From: Arthrobacter sp. OAP107
Lineage (GTDB): Bacteria; Actinomycetota; Actinomycetes; Actinomycetales; Micrococcaceae
Direction of reading: 5' to 3'
Length of the DNA stretch: 64,000 nt
Assembly: GCF_040546765.1 (NCBI RefSeq)
Contig: NZ_JBEPOK010000001.1
Span: 4,092,001-4,156,000, forward strand
Position 1 is the first letter of the stretch, and each line of letters begins with the position of its first letter. Below the pieces are notes generated by a model that saw only the letters and a program-made list of their open reading frames with translations, made no database searches and had not been told where the DNA came from. This document shows positions 17,950 through 26,074 of this stretch, one piece after another. The translations under genes were made by a program, and so were the position numbers.

Positions 17950-18885
17950 ATGCAAACCTTCCTCCCTTATCCCGATTTCCGGCAAAGCGCGGCCGCGCTG
18001 GACACGCCCCGGCTCGGCAAGCAGCGCGTCGAAGCGTTGCAGACACTCCGTGCGCTGGTCATCCCGGAATACGGGTGGCAGTCACACCCCGCCATCCGCA
18101 TGTGGATGGGGCACGTTCCGGCGCTCACCCTGTACGGCCTGGCCATGGTTGACGAATGGGTCAAGCGCGGCTTCGACGACAACACGCGCGACAACATCCG
18201 TGAGTTCGCTCCGCAGGCCGCGCATCCTGATTATGCAGCCAAGATCCTGCTTCCGCCGTGGCTCGGCGACCCCCAGTTCCACCTGAGCCACCGGTCCAAC
18301 CTGATCCGCAAGGACCCGCACTTTTACGAAGAGGTCTTCCCCGGCACCGAGCACGGGCTGGAGTACGTCTGGCCGGAGCCCAGGCACGAGTTCCTGCCTG
18401 AAGACCCCGAGGGTGAGGTGCTCTGGATTCTTCGCGAGCACGTCGGCCACGGCGACCCCGAGAAGCTGGACAAGGTCGGGCTGCCTCCGGTGGGCCGGGC
18501 GGCCGGAGGTGCCGCTGATTCCGGGTCAGCTGCCGGGGAATCCGGCGACGACGAGTACCAGTTCGTCTACGCGGAGGAAACTTCACGCCGCCCAGCCAAA
18601 GTGGCCAAGAAGGCACCGGCCAAGCCGCTGGTCAAGAAGCCGTCGCGGAAGCGGCAGCGCCAGGAGGCCGCCTTCTCAACGCTTCCCGGCAAGTCGCCGG
18701 TCGCCGTGCCGTTCGACGGCGGCAGCAGGTTCGCCGTCGGAATGGTCGTGGGCCGGCCCATCACGCTCGACGACGGGCGCTTTGGCCGCAACTTCCAGCT
18801 CACCGACATCATCGACCGGTCAGAGTTCGACTATCCGGCGCTGCTGCAGGACCCCCGCGTCTTCTTCCCCGTCCCGGCGCTCTGA
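17950..18885 (+). CDS. MSMEG_6728-type protein related to pyrimidine-dimer DNA glycosylases
   Basis: 311 residues. The N-terminal half (MQTFLPYPDFRQSAAALDTPRLGKQRVEALQ, then WQSHPAIRMWMGHVPALTLYG) matches actinobacterial proteins related to the T4 endonuclease V/pyrimidine-dimer glycosylase fold. SHRSNLIRKDPHFYEEVFPG resembles the SHRSNL segment of that family. The C-terminal part contains a Lys/Pro/Ala-rich linker (KVAKKAPAKPLVKKPSRKRQ) and a short final domain. A DNA repair role is plausible but unproven. The ATG at 17950 starts at the conserved MQTFLPYPDF; CAGACT stands 6 nt upstream, so a leaderless message is possible. Confidence 0.75.
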   Translation: MQTFLPYPDFRQSAAALDTPRLGKQRVEALQTLRALVIPEYGWQSHPAIRMWMGHVPALTLYGLAMVDEWVKRGFDDNTRDNIREFAPQAAHPDYAAKILLPPWLGDPQFHLSHRSNLIRKDPHFYEEVFPGTEHGLEYVWPEPRHEFLPEDPEGEVLWILREHVGHGDPEKLDKVGLPPVGRAAGGAADSGSAAGESGDDEYQFVYAEETSRRPAKVAKKAPAKPLVKKPSRKRQRQEAAFSTLPGKSPVAVPFDGGSRFAVGMVVGRPITLDDGRFGRNFQLTDIIDRSEFDYPALLQDPRVFFPVPAL

Positions 18886-19042
18886 GTCCGGAGGGATTGC
18901 CGCCCCTCGCGTCGGCCGCAGCTGCTCAGTTTGCTGCTCGGGGATCCTATAGTCAGCCGTGGTATGAGGGCCGGTTTCTGTCGCATACAGTTGCTTTGAG
19001 TCCCGCGGGACCGGGGAACAGTGCGAATTGGGGGATTCAGAA

Positions 19043-19921
19043 TTGGCAGGCGAAGGAGCGGCCGAGCAGGCACGGCTGGCAGCCGAGCGGGTAGCAAAGC
19101 TCAGGCAACAACTGGAACAGGCCGAGCGGGCAGAGAAAGCTTGGACCAAAGGCGCCGCGGGGGAGGTACGCGTCGGGCTGGTGCTGGACGGGCTGGCCTC
19201 GCAGGGATGGCTCGCCCTGCACGATGTCCACTGGCCCGGGCGTCCTAAGGCGAACCTGGACCATATCCTCGTTGGGCCCGGCGGTGTCATCGTCATTGAT
19301 GCAAAGAGCTGGTCTGGTGACGTCCAGACGCGGAACGGGGTTCTCCGTCAAAACGGATACTCCAGAGACCGAGAGGTTTCCTCCGTGGCCGATCAAGGCG
19401 CCGCGGTAGCTGCACTCCTCGAACCACAGCACCGGCGGCTTGTTCAGGCGTGGTTGTGCTTGGTTGACCAGCCGGATATGAACGCAAGGTCGGGTACTGG
19501 TGTCAGGATTCAGGGCCTAGCGACACTCAGGCGCTCCATACAAGAACTGCCCGCTGTACTCGACCCGGCTGCTGTGCAGGTTATTCACAGCTACCTGCTG
19601 GGCCTTCTCTCCGGAGAGACGAGCCCGCCCCTGCTGACCACGAAAGACTGGAATGCAGGACCTGCAGATCTCGGGCTTGCTTCAGGCCCGGCCGTAGCTT
19701 TGGAGAGCCGGCGGTCCCGGCAGCGCATGGGACGCACTACTCCTGGCAGGAACAGGCGAAAGCGGACCAAGCCCTCAGGCTGCTTCGGGGCACTTTTCTA
19801 CTTTGCCTTGGCTGTTTTTGTCGTGGGCCTCCTGCTCAATGCATGGCCCCACACACAAAGGCAGCCCCCTGTCGTTCCTCGCCCCTCGCCATCGCTCGCC
19901 CAGCCTGTCCCATCCAGATGA
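19043..19921 (+). CDS. NERD domain protein with C-terminal membrane anchor
   Basis: About 292 residues. An N-terminal coiled-coil-like helix (EQARLAAERVAKLRQQLEQAER) leads into a nuclease-related NERD domain: GEVRVGLVLDGL, then LDHILVGPGGVIVIDAKSWSG, which carries the acidic/lysine residues of the PD-(D/E)xK-like site. A later YFALAVFVVGLLLNAW is a membrane helix near the C-terminus, followed by a Pro-rich tail. The probable role is DNA processing at the membrane; no partner helicase is adjacent. TTG at 19043 has GGGGGA about 8 nt upstream; TTG at 19028 is the alternative. Confidence 0.8.
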   Translation: MAGEGAAEQARLAAERVAKLRQQLEQAERAEKAWTKGAAGEVRVGLVLDGLASQGWLALHDVHWPGRPKANLDHILVGPGGVIVIDAKSWSGDVQTRNGVLRQNGYSRDREVSSVADQGAAVAALLEPQHRRLVQAWLCLVDQPDMNARSGTGVRIQGLATLRRSIQELPAVLDPAAVQVIHSYLLGLLSGETSPPLLTTKDWNAGPADLGLASGPAVALESRRSRQRMGRTTPGRNRRKRTKPSGCFGALFYFALAVFVVGLLLNAWPHTQRQPPVVPRPSPSLAQPVPSR

Positions 19922-19969
19922 AATAGAGGCATTCCAAGGTCGGGTCACGGAGATGGCAGACTGGCGGCT

Positions 19970-20830
19970 ATGACTATCCTTCTCGCCGGTTGCGGCGACC
20001 TCGGCACCGAGACGGGTCTGCGTTTCGCCGCAGCGGGGCACCGGGTGGTGGGTTGGCGCCGTTCCCCGGACAAACTGCCGGCTGAGATCGAGGGCGTCGC
20101 CACGGACTTAAGCACCGCCGAACTGCCGCGTGTCCCGGCGGACACTAACGCCGTCGTCATCGCCGTGGCTGCGGATGCTTCTACAGAAGAGGCATACCGG
20201 ACCGCGTACGTGAACGGGGTTGCGAATGTCCTCGACGCCCTCGAGCGCGACCACGTTGCACCCGAACGCGTCCTCTTCGTCTCGTCCACGGCAGTGTATG
20301 GCGACGCCGGAGGAGGATGGATCGATGAAAACACGACGCCGGAACCCACCGGATTCTCGGGCCGCGTCATGCTTGAAGCAGAGGAGCTGCTGCTGAAGCG
20401 GTTCGACGGGACGGGGACCTCGCCTGTCGTGCTCAGGCTTGGCGGAATCTACGGACCGGGCCGGACGCGGCTCATCGACCAGGTTCGGACCGGCGCCGCC
20501 GTCATTCCTGACCAGCCGCGCTTCACCAATCGCATCCACCGCGACGACGCCGCCGGCGCCATCGTGCATTTGCTCAACATGCCTGACGCGCCGTCACTCC
20601 TCTATCTCGGCGTCGACAACGAGCCGGCCGAGTTGGGCGACGTCCTGCGTTTCTTGGCGGCTGAATTGGGGTTGGACGTCCCGCCGACGGGTTCCCTGGG
20701 CGACGCACGTGGCGGCAACAAACGGTGCAGCAACGCGCTGCTTCGGGGAACAGGGTTCTCCTGCAAGTACCCATCCTTCCGCGAGGGTTACCGCGACGTT
20801 TTAGCCGGCGTCGGAGTGCGCCACCTTTGA
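19970..20830 (+). CDS. NAD(P)-binding SDR/epimerase-like protein (YeeZ type)
   Basis: 286 residues, an extended/atypical SDR. The nucleotide motif MTILLAGCGDLGTETGLRFA replaces the usual GxxGxxG with GCGDLG, as in YeeZ-like proteins. VLFVSSTAVYGD and LRLGGIYGPGR are the central epimerase-family motifs; a YxxxK pair is not evident at the usual spacing (SGRVMLEAEELL occupies it), so catalytic competence is doubtful. It ends with YPSFREGYRDVL, conserved in these proteins. No Shine-Dalgarno is visible; CAGACT is 7 nt before the ATG. Confidence 0.8.
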   Translation: MTILLAGCGDLGTETGLRFAAAGHRVVGWRRSPDKLPAEIEGVATDLSTAELPRVPADTNAVVIAVAADASTEEAYRTAYVNGVANVLDALERDHVAPERVLFVSSTAVYGDAGGGWIDENTTPEPTGFSGRVMLEAEELLLKRFDGTGTSPVVLRLGGIYGPGRTRLIDQVRTGAAVIPDQPRFTNRIHRDDAAGAIVHLLNMPDAPSLLYLGVDNEPAELGDVLRFLAAELGLDVPPTGSLGDARGGNKRCSNALLRGTGFSCKYPSFREGYRDVLAGVGVRHL

Positions 20831-20964
20831 GTAGACGCGCCGCCCAGGTGGAGATAGGGCCCAAATGACCGGGCCAAAAAAATTTTCAAAAGTTTTTTCA
20901 CATTCAGTCCGAAGTGACGCTCCTCACGCCTGAAAATGTCAGACCCCGCTGAGAGAGTTTTCGT

Positions 20965-23316
20965 ATGGAAGCGATTGGGGAGCACGGAGCGGACAGCTCG
21001 GCGGGGACGAATGTCTCTGGCCTGGGTGCCGCTGTCCTGCTGCGCGGCCGCCGGCTGCGTAGCGTTCCTGCGGCTCTCCTTGCTGACGCACCGGTCAAGG
21101 ACGTGTCCGACGGCGGTGCTGCCGCCGGCTTTGCAGCTGGCGCTGGCCCTGCAACTCGGCGTTTGGAAACGAACGGCCCGGAACCGGTCGCCGCGGCAAC
21201 TACTGAGCTGGCGTCCCCAGCGCCGGCAACGACTGATCTGAAGGCGTCCCTGGCGCTGCTGGACTCCGCCACCAGCTCGGCTCCGGAGGAGCTGGCGGCG
21301 GCCAACTTCCTTCAGGCGGCCGATTTCGCTGAACTGACCGAGAAGCTCTCCCGCCGCGTCGAACACCTGCAAGTACTCGCCGCCGCGGCGGTGGACCGGA
21401 CACGGACCGAGGCGATCAACGCCGCCGCGACCGCCAGCCGCGCCGCCGGCTGGACCACAGGCTGGACCACAGGCTGGGGCCCCGAACCCGGACCCGAGCC
21501 TGTCCCGGATCCTGCCCCGGATCCAGGCCCGGATCCTGGCGCTCAGCACTCCGAGGCTGCCGCCACCACGGCTGGAGCCGACGGTTCCTCCTTTGCCGTT
21601 GCTGCCGCCCCTGGCCCAACTCCGGCCGCCTCCGCGGTTGCCTCTGCCCCTGCCTCTGCGGTGGCCTGGTCCCCGGCCGATGACGGAGCCCGAAACACCG
21701 CCGAGTTCCTCCGCACCCGGCTCCGGATCAGCACCCCCGAAGCACGCCGCCGCCTCGCCCTGGCCAACGCCACCCTCCCCCGCACCGGACTCGCCGGCCG
21801 GCCCATGCCACCCGAACGCGAAGAAACCGCAGCCGCCCTCACCACCGGAATCATCTCCTCCCGCGCCGGAACCACCATCACCACCGCCCTGGACAAAGTC
21901 CGCCACATCCCCAACCCCGCCCTGATCGCCGAAATGGAACACAACCTCACCCAAACCGCGATCGACAACGACCACGACTTCCTCACCCGCATCGCCCACC
22001 GCTGGATCGACGCCCTCGACCAGGACGGCACCGAACCCTCCGAAGAAAACCTCCGCCACCGCCAAGGCGTCTTCCTCCACCACAAACGCGGCGGCCTGCA
22101 CCACCTCGAAATCCGCGCCACCGCCGACCAATACGAAGTCCTCGCCACCGTCATGAACACCGCCACCAACCCCCGCACCACCACACCCAACACCACCACC
22201 AGCGCGAAAACCGACAACGGCAACAACAACGACAGCGGCGACGGTGACGGCACGGCCGCCGGCACCAGCCAACAGGACACCAGCCAACAGGGCAACGGCA
22301 GCAGCGGTGACGGCGGTACCAGCAGCGCCGACGGTACCATCGCCGCCGCTGTCGACCCCGACGCGGCCTTCAACGCCCCCACCCCGGAACCGGACCTGGA
22401 CCGCCGCACCCTCGCCCAGCAACGCCTCGACGGCCTCATCGGCGCATCCAAGGCAGCCCTCGCCGCCGGCACCCTGCCCACCACCGGAGGACTCCGCCCC
22501 CAAGTCATGGTCACCGTCGGCTACCGGGACCTCCTCAACAGCATCCAAACCACCGCCAACCGCGGCCCCCGCTACGCCTCCAAAGGAAACCACACCACCA
22601 ACCAGCCAACAGACAGCCCCCAACCAACAGACACAAACGGATGGCAACCCAGCGGCCCCGAGCTCCTGCCAGGCACCTGGCAGACCACCCAACCGCGCCC
22701 CGAACCGGACACCAGCACAGACGCCCCGCAGACAAGCGAACCCGACACCCAGACAGGCAACCTGCCCAGCACCAACATCACCAGCACCAACGCCGCCAGT
22801 ATCAACCCGCCCGGCACCAACCCGCCCGGCATCAACCGGTCCGGCACCGACCCCTTCACCACACCCCTGCCCGGCGGGCCGGCCGGCACGGCCACCGGCA
22901 GCGGAACCTTCACCTACACCGGCCCCGTCACCGCCTCCACCATCCGCAAAATCGCCTGCGACGCCGACATCATCCCCGTCCTCCTCGGCAGCCAAGGACG
23001 CATCCTCGACATCGGCCGCACCACCCGGATCTTCCCGCCCCACATCCGCAAAGCCCTCAACACCCGCGACCAAGGCTGCGCCTTCCCCAACTGCACCATC
23101 CCCGCACCCTGGTGCGAAGCCCACCACATCACCTACTGGTCCCGAGGCGGACCCACCAGCACCGACAACGGCGTCCTCCTCTGCACCCACCACCACCACC
23201 TGATCCACAAGGAACAGTGGAAAATCCACCTCAAAAACGGCATCCCCTGGTTCATACCCCCACCCCACATCGACCCCCGCCAACAACCCCGACAAAACCA
23301 CCACCACAAAACATGA
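20965..23316 (+). CDS. DUF222 / HNH endonuclease domain protein
   Basis: 783 residues. An Ala-rich N-terminal region contains the DUF222 domain (about 110-400: EELAAANFLQAADFAELTEK, RTRLRISTPEARRRLALANA, FLHHKRGGLHHLEIRATADQ). A long Gly/Asn/Thr/Ser/Pro-rich disordered segment follows, with INPPGTNPPG-type repeats around 610-635. A C-terminal HNH nuclease has CAFPNCTIPAPWCEAHHIT, NGVLLCTHHHHLIH and zinc-like Cys pairs. These proteins, related to mycobacterial REP13E12, are multicopy in actinobacteria; their function is unknown. From about 21,680 onward the coding strand is extraordinarily rich in C and A. The upstream 130 bp are AT-rich (AAAAAAATTTTCAAAAGTTTTTT-like stretch near 20,880). Confidence 0.88.
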   Translation: MEAIGEHGADSSAGTNVSGLGAAVLLRGRRLRSVPAALLADAPVKDVSDGGAAAGFAAGAGPATRRLETNGPEPVAAATTELASPAPATTDLKASLALLDSATSSAPEELAAANFLQAADFAELTEKLSRRVEHLQVLAAAAVDRTRTEAINAAATASRAAGWTTGWTTGWGPEPGPEPVPDPAPDPGPDPGAQHSEAAATTAGADGSSFAVAAAPGPTPAASAVASAPASAVAWSPADDGARNTAEFLRTRLRISTPEARRRLALANATLPRTGLAGRPMPPEREETAAALTTGIISSRAGTTITTALDKVRHIPNPALIAEMEHNLTQTAIDNDHDFLTRIAHRWIDALDQDGTEPSEENLRHRQGVFLHHKRGGLHHLEIRATADQYEVLATVMNTATNPRTTTPNTTTSAKTDNGNNNDSGDGDGTAAGTSQQDTSQQGNGSSGDGGTSSADGTIAAAVDPDAAFNAPTPEPDLDRRTLAQQRLDGLIGASKAALAAGTLPTTGGLRPQVMVTVGYRDLLNSIQTTANRGPRYASKGNHTTNQPTDSPQPTDTNGWQPSGPELLPGTWQTTQPRPEPDTSTDAPQTSEPDTQTGNLPSTNITSTNAASINPPGTNPPGINRSGTDPFTTPLPGGPAGTATGSGTFTYTGPVTASTIRKIACDADIIPVLLGSQGRILDIGRTTRIFPPHIRKALNTRDQGCAFPNCTIPAPWCEAHHITYWSRGGPTSTDNGVLLCTHHHHLIHKEQWKIHLKNGIPWFIPPPHIDPRQQPRQNHHHKT

Positions 23317-23546
23317 ACCCGAGACCGCAAGCGGGCCGGGGCCGGCCGCACGAGGAACGCCAGCGTCGGCGGGACACAAGAGGAGCGTCAGCGCGGGAAA
23401 GCCACGCCCGGCGTCGACGAGCCAACACGGTCCGTGCAGCCGACCCGCGGGCTCGGACCGACAGCCGGAAGTTGCCAGGATGTTGGTAGATCCAGCCGTG
23501 CCATGGTCTGCCGGCGCCGAGGATTCCTGGCTTCGGCCTCAAAATA

Positions 23547-23581
23547 GAACCGCCCAGCCCCAATTCGGGACCAGGCGGTTC
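23547..23581 (-). terminator. Hairpin downstream of gene 23605-23925
   Basis: GAACCGCC (23547-23554) pairs with GGCGGTTC (23574-23581) across a 19-nt loop, 24 bp past the stop of the minus-strand gene. The remaining 230 bp back to the HNH gene hold no gene I can support. Confidence 0.55.
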
Positions 23582-23604
23582 GGTGAAACAAAAACCAGAG
23601 GCTG

Positions 23605-23925
23605 CTATGCGTCCTGCCAGCCGCTGCCTTGCGTGAACGTGGCAACCAGGGTGCCCACGCCGGCCTGCAGCGAGTTCGAGGGGTCCTCGTACAGGGACGC
23701 CTCCGTCGCACGGCTGTGGGTGATGAGCTGCTCGGCTTCGAGTTTCGCCTCCGGCACGGTGGCACCGATGATGCCCGTGCGGGCAGGAAGCTCGGGAGTG
23801 TGCACTACGTCGGCATTGGTCTCCGAGAGCGGGATGGTGGTTCCCGGTCGAATCTCGTCGTGCGGGAACTCGAATTCGGCGTCGTCGGGGGCAGCGGGAA
23901 TCGTGTACTCCAGGAAGTAGTTCAT
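23605..23925 (-). CDS. Small cytosolic hypothetical protein
   Basis: 106 residues from MNYFLEYTIP to TQGSGWQDA. The beginning (MNYFLEYTIPAAPDDAEFEF) and the middle (GIIGATVPEAKLEAEQLITH) suggest a small alpha/beta protein, loosely like dimeric YCII/EthD-type folds, but no catalytic histidine is clear. It lies 108 bp before the gamma-glutamyltransferase-like gene on the same strand and may be in its transcript. The ATG at 23925 is preferred because GGGGG precedes it and the upstream in-frame codons overlap low-quality sequence. Confidence 0.65.
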   Translation of the reverse strand: MNYFLEYTIPAAPDDAEFEFPHDEIRPGTTIPLSETNADVVHTPELPARTGIIGATVPEAKLEAEQLITHSRATEASLYEDPSNSLQAGVGTLVATFTQGSGWQDA

Positions 23926-24033
23926 GCCCCCAGCCTTGCAGATAACCGCCATGCCAGAAACCCCGCTCGCCGCCCGCGGGCACAAAAGCTCACCGCCCGC
24001 TCAACCGGAACGCGAGCGCAAGAGCGGTCCTTC

Positions 24034-25980
24034 CTACCGTCCTGCTGCGTATCCCTGCGCTCCCCGCGGATTCGCGGCAGCCTGCAGCACGCCGGTCCTG
24101 GGATCGCGTACGACGGCGGACAGCCGCCCCAGCGTCCAGTCGCCTGCCCGGGTGATCCGGTGTCCCCGCCCTTCGAGCCCGGCGATAACGTCATCGCCCA
24201 ACCGATCCTCGACGACGGCACCGCCAGGCTGCCATGTGCGCGGCCAGAAAGACCCGGGCATCGACGTCGTATGAAACGCCGGCGCATCGATGGCCTGTTG
24301 GGGCGAGTACCCGCCGACGATCGTCCGCAGCAGGTACAGCAACTGCCACTGGTCCTGATGGTCGCCGCCGGGCGAGCCGAGCGCGGAAACAGCAACGCCA
24401 TCGCGCAGCACCAGCGTCGGCGTCAGGGTGGTCCGGGGCCGTTTGCCCGGCGTCAGCGTGGACGGCGTTCCGGGCTCCAGCCACGTCATTTGCAGCCGGG
24501 TGCCCAGGCAGAAGCCAAGCTCAGGAATCGCCGGCGACGACTGCAGCCAGCCACCGGACGGCGTGGCCGAAACCATGTTGCCCCAGCGGTCCACAACATC
24601 AATGTGGCAGGTGTCGCCGCGGGTCTCCCCGTTGGACGCCACAGTGGGCTCGCCTCGTGCGGGTTCACCAGCTGCGGGCCCGCCTGGTGCGGGTTCACCG
24701 ATCGTAGGCTCGCCCACACCCACGGCAGCCGCGGAATGTGCGCCGCCGGAAGCGGCACCACCCCCCAAGGCGCGTGACCCGCCGTCGTTCGGCAGCGCAG
24801 GCGGGACATACTCCGTCCGCAGCGCAGGGACGTACGGCTCACGCCCCGGAACCGAACCCGGACGGAACTCGTGCGATGCCTCATCCGTGATCAGATCCCG
24901 CCGCGACGCCGCGTACTCTTCGGACAACAGGTAGCCGAGGGGGACGTCCGCATCGCCGTAGTACGCCTCCCGGTCCGCCAGAGCGAGCTTCTGGGCCTCC
25001 AAAATGGTGTGCGCCCCCAGCTCGGTGGACGGGTCGAGGTGGTCGTCATCAAAGCCGGCCAGGATCGCAAGCGTCTGAAGCAGTGCCGGCCCCTGCCCCC
25101 ACGGGCCGGTCTTGGCGATGGTGTGCCCGCGGAACTCGAAGGTGGCTGCGTCCTCATACGACGCGCGGAACCCCGCCATGTCGGCCATCGTCATCACGCC
25201 ACGGTGGTCGGTACCGGACGAGTGCCGGTGCGGTGTCCGGACGCTTTCGGCCACCGCACGGGCCACGAAGCCTTCGCTCCACTCCCTGCGGGCGGCGTCG
25301 ATGCGCTCCTCGCGCGTGTGCGCCGGCTGCGCCGCGAATGCCTCGCCGAGGCCGGCACCGGCCTGCACCAGTTTCTGCAGCGTGCGGGCAAGCGCCGGAT
25401 TCCGGACCAGCTCGCCCTCCTTCGGGATGCGTCCCTCCGGCATCCACAGTTCGGCCGAAGTGGGCCAATGCTCGCGGAACAGCCCCGCCACCGCCGAGAT
25501 CGTGCTGCCGACACGTGCCAGCACCGGATGGCCGTCGCGCGCATACCGGATGGCGAAATCCAGGACTTCCGCCAGTTCCCATGTTCCGTGATCCCGCAGC
25601 AGCAACAGCCAGGCGTCGACGGCGCCGGGAACCGCCGCGGCGAGCGCCCCTGATCCGGGCACCAGTTCCAGGCCCTCGGCGCGGAAGTGCTGACCCGTCG
25701 CGCCCGCCGGGGCCGGGCCTTGGCCCATCAGGACCACAGGTTTCCCAGGCTCCTCCGCCGTGCTGAAGACGCCGGTCATGTCGCCGCCGGGCCCGTTGAG
25801 GTGCGGTTCCACCACATGCAGCACGAACGCGGCCGCCGTTGCCGCGTCGAAGGCGTTGCCGCCCCGCTCCAGCACCGCCTGCGCGGTGCCGGTAGCGAGC
25901 CAATGGGTCGTAGCGGACATGCCGAACGTGCCCTGCAGCGTAGGACGGGTGGTGAAAGTCTCCGGCCTCGTAAAACTCAT
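24034..25980 (-). CDS. Gamma-glutamyltransferase family protein
   Basis: 648 residues of the Ntn-hydrolase gamma-glutamyltranspeptidase family. The large-subunit part has AVLERGGNAFDAATAAAFVL, GPGGDMTGVF and AVPGAVDAWLLL. The autocleavage threonine is in GDTCHIDVVDRWGN, followed by SATPSGGWLQSSP, LTPGKRPRTTLTPTLVLRDG and ALGSPGGDHQDQWQLLYLL. There is no signal peptide, so it is probably cytosolic and may act on gamma-glutamyl compounds or acyl amides. A 30-residue Gly/Glu/Pro repeat (GEPTIGEPAPGGPAAGEPAR) sits just before the cleavage site, unusual for the family. The ATG at 25980 has TACAGT exactly 7 nt upstream and no Shine-Dalgarno, indicating a leaderless start. Confidence 0.88.
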   Translation of the reverse strand: MSFTRPETFTTRPTLQGTFGMSATTHWLATGTAQAVLERGGNAFDAATAAAFVLHVVEPHLNGPGGDMTGVFSTAEEPGKPVVLMGQGPAPAGATGQHFRAEGLELVPGSGALAAAVPGAVDAWLLLLRDHGTWELAEVLDFAIRYARDGHPVLARVGSTISAVAGLFREHWPTSAELWMPEGRIPKEGELVRNPALARTLQKLVQAGAGLGEAFAAQPAHTREERIDAARREWSEGFVARAVAESVRTPHRHSSGTDHRGVMTMADMAGFRASYEDAATFEFRGHTIAKTGPWGQGPALLQTLAILAGFDDDHLDPSTELGAHTILEAQKLALADREAYYGDADVPLGYLLSEEYAASRRDLITDEASHEFRPGSVPGREPYVPALRTEYVPPALPNDGGSRALGGGAASGGAHSAAAVGVGEPTIGEPAPGGPAAGEPARGEPTVASNGETRGDTCHIDVVDRWGNMVSATPSGGWLQSSPAIPELGFCLGTRLQMTWLEPGTPSTLTPGKRPRTTLTPTLVLRDGVAVSALGSPGGDHQDQWQLLYLLRTIVGGYSPQQAIDAPAFHTTSMPGSFWPRTWQPGGAVVEDRLGDDVIAGLEGRGHRITRAGDWTLGRLSAVVRDPRTGVLQAAANPRGAQGYAAGR

Positions 25981-26074
25981 ACGGGCTACTGTAGTCACCG
26001 GTTTCCGGCCGTTCCGGGATACGGCGCCCGCGACACGCTCCGCCTATGGCGGGAGCCTGCTTGCCTCGCTTAGC

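Noticed and set aside
20788..23379. An 863-codon open frame antisense to the DUF222-HNH gene
   Set aside because: It is Gly/Val repeats produced by the complement of A/C-rich codons, has no recognisable domain, and lies opposite a protein with clear DUF222 and HNH motifs.
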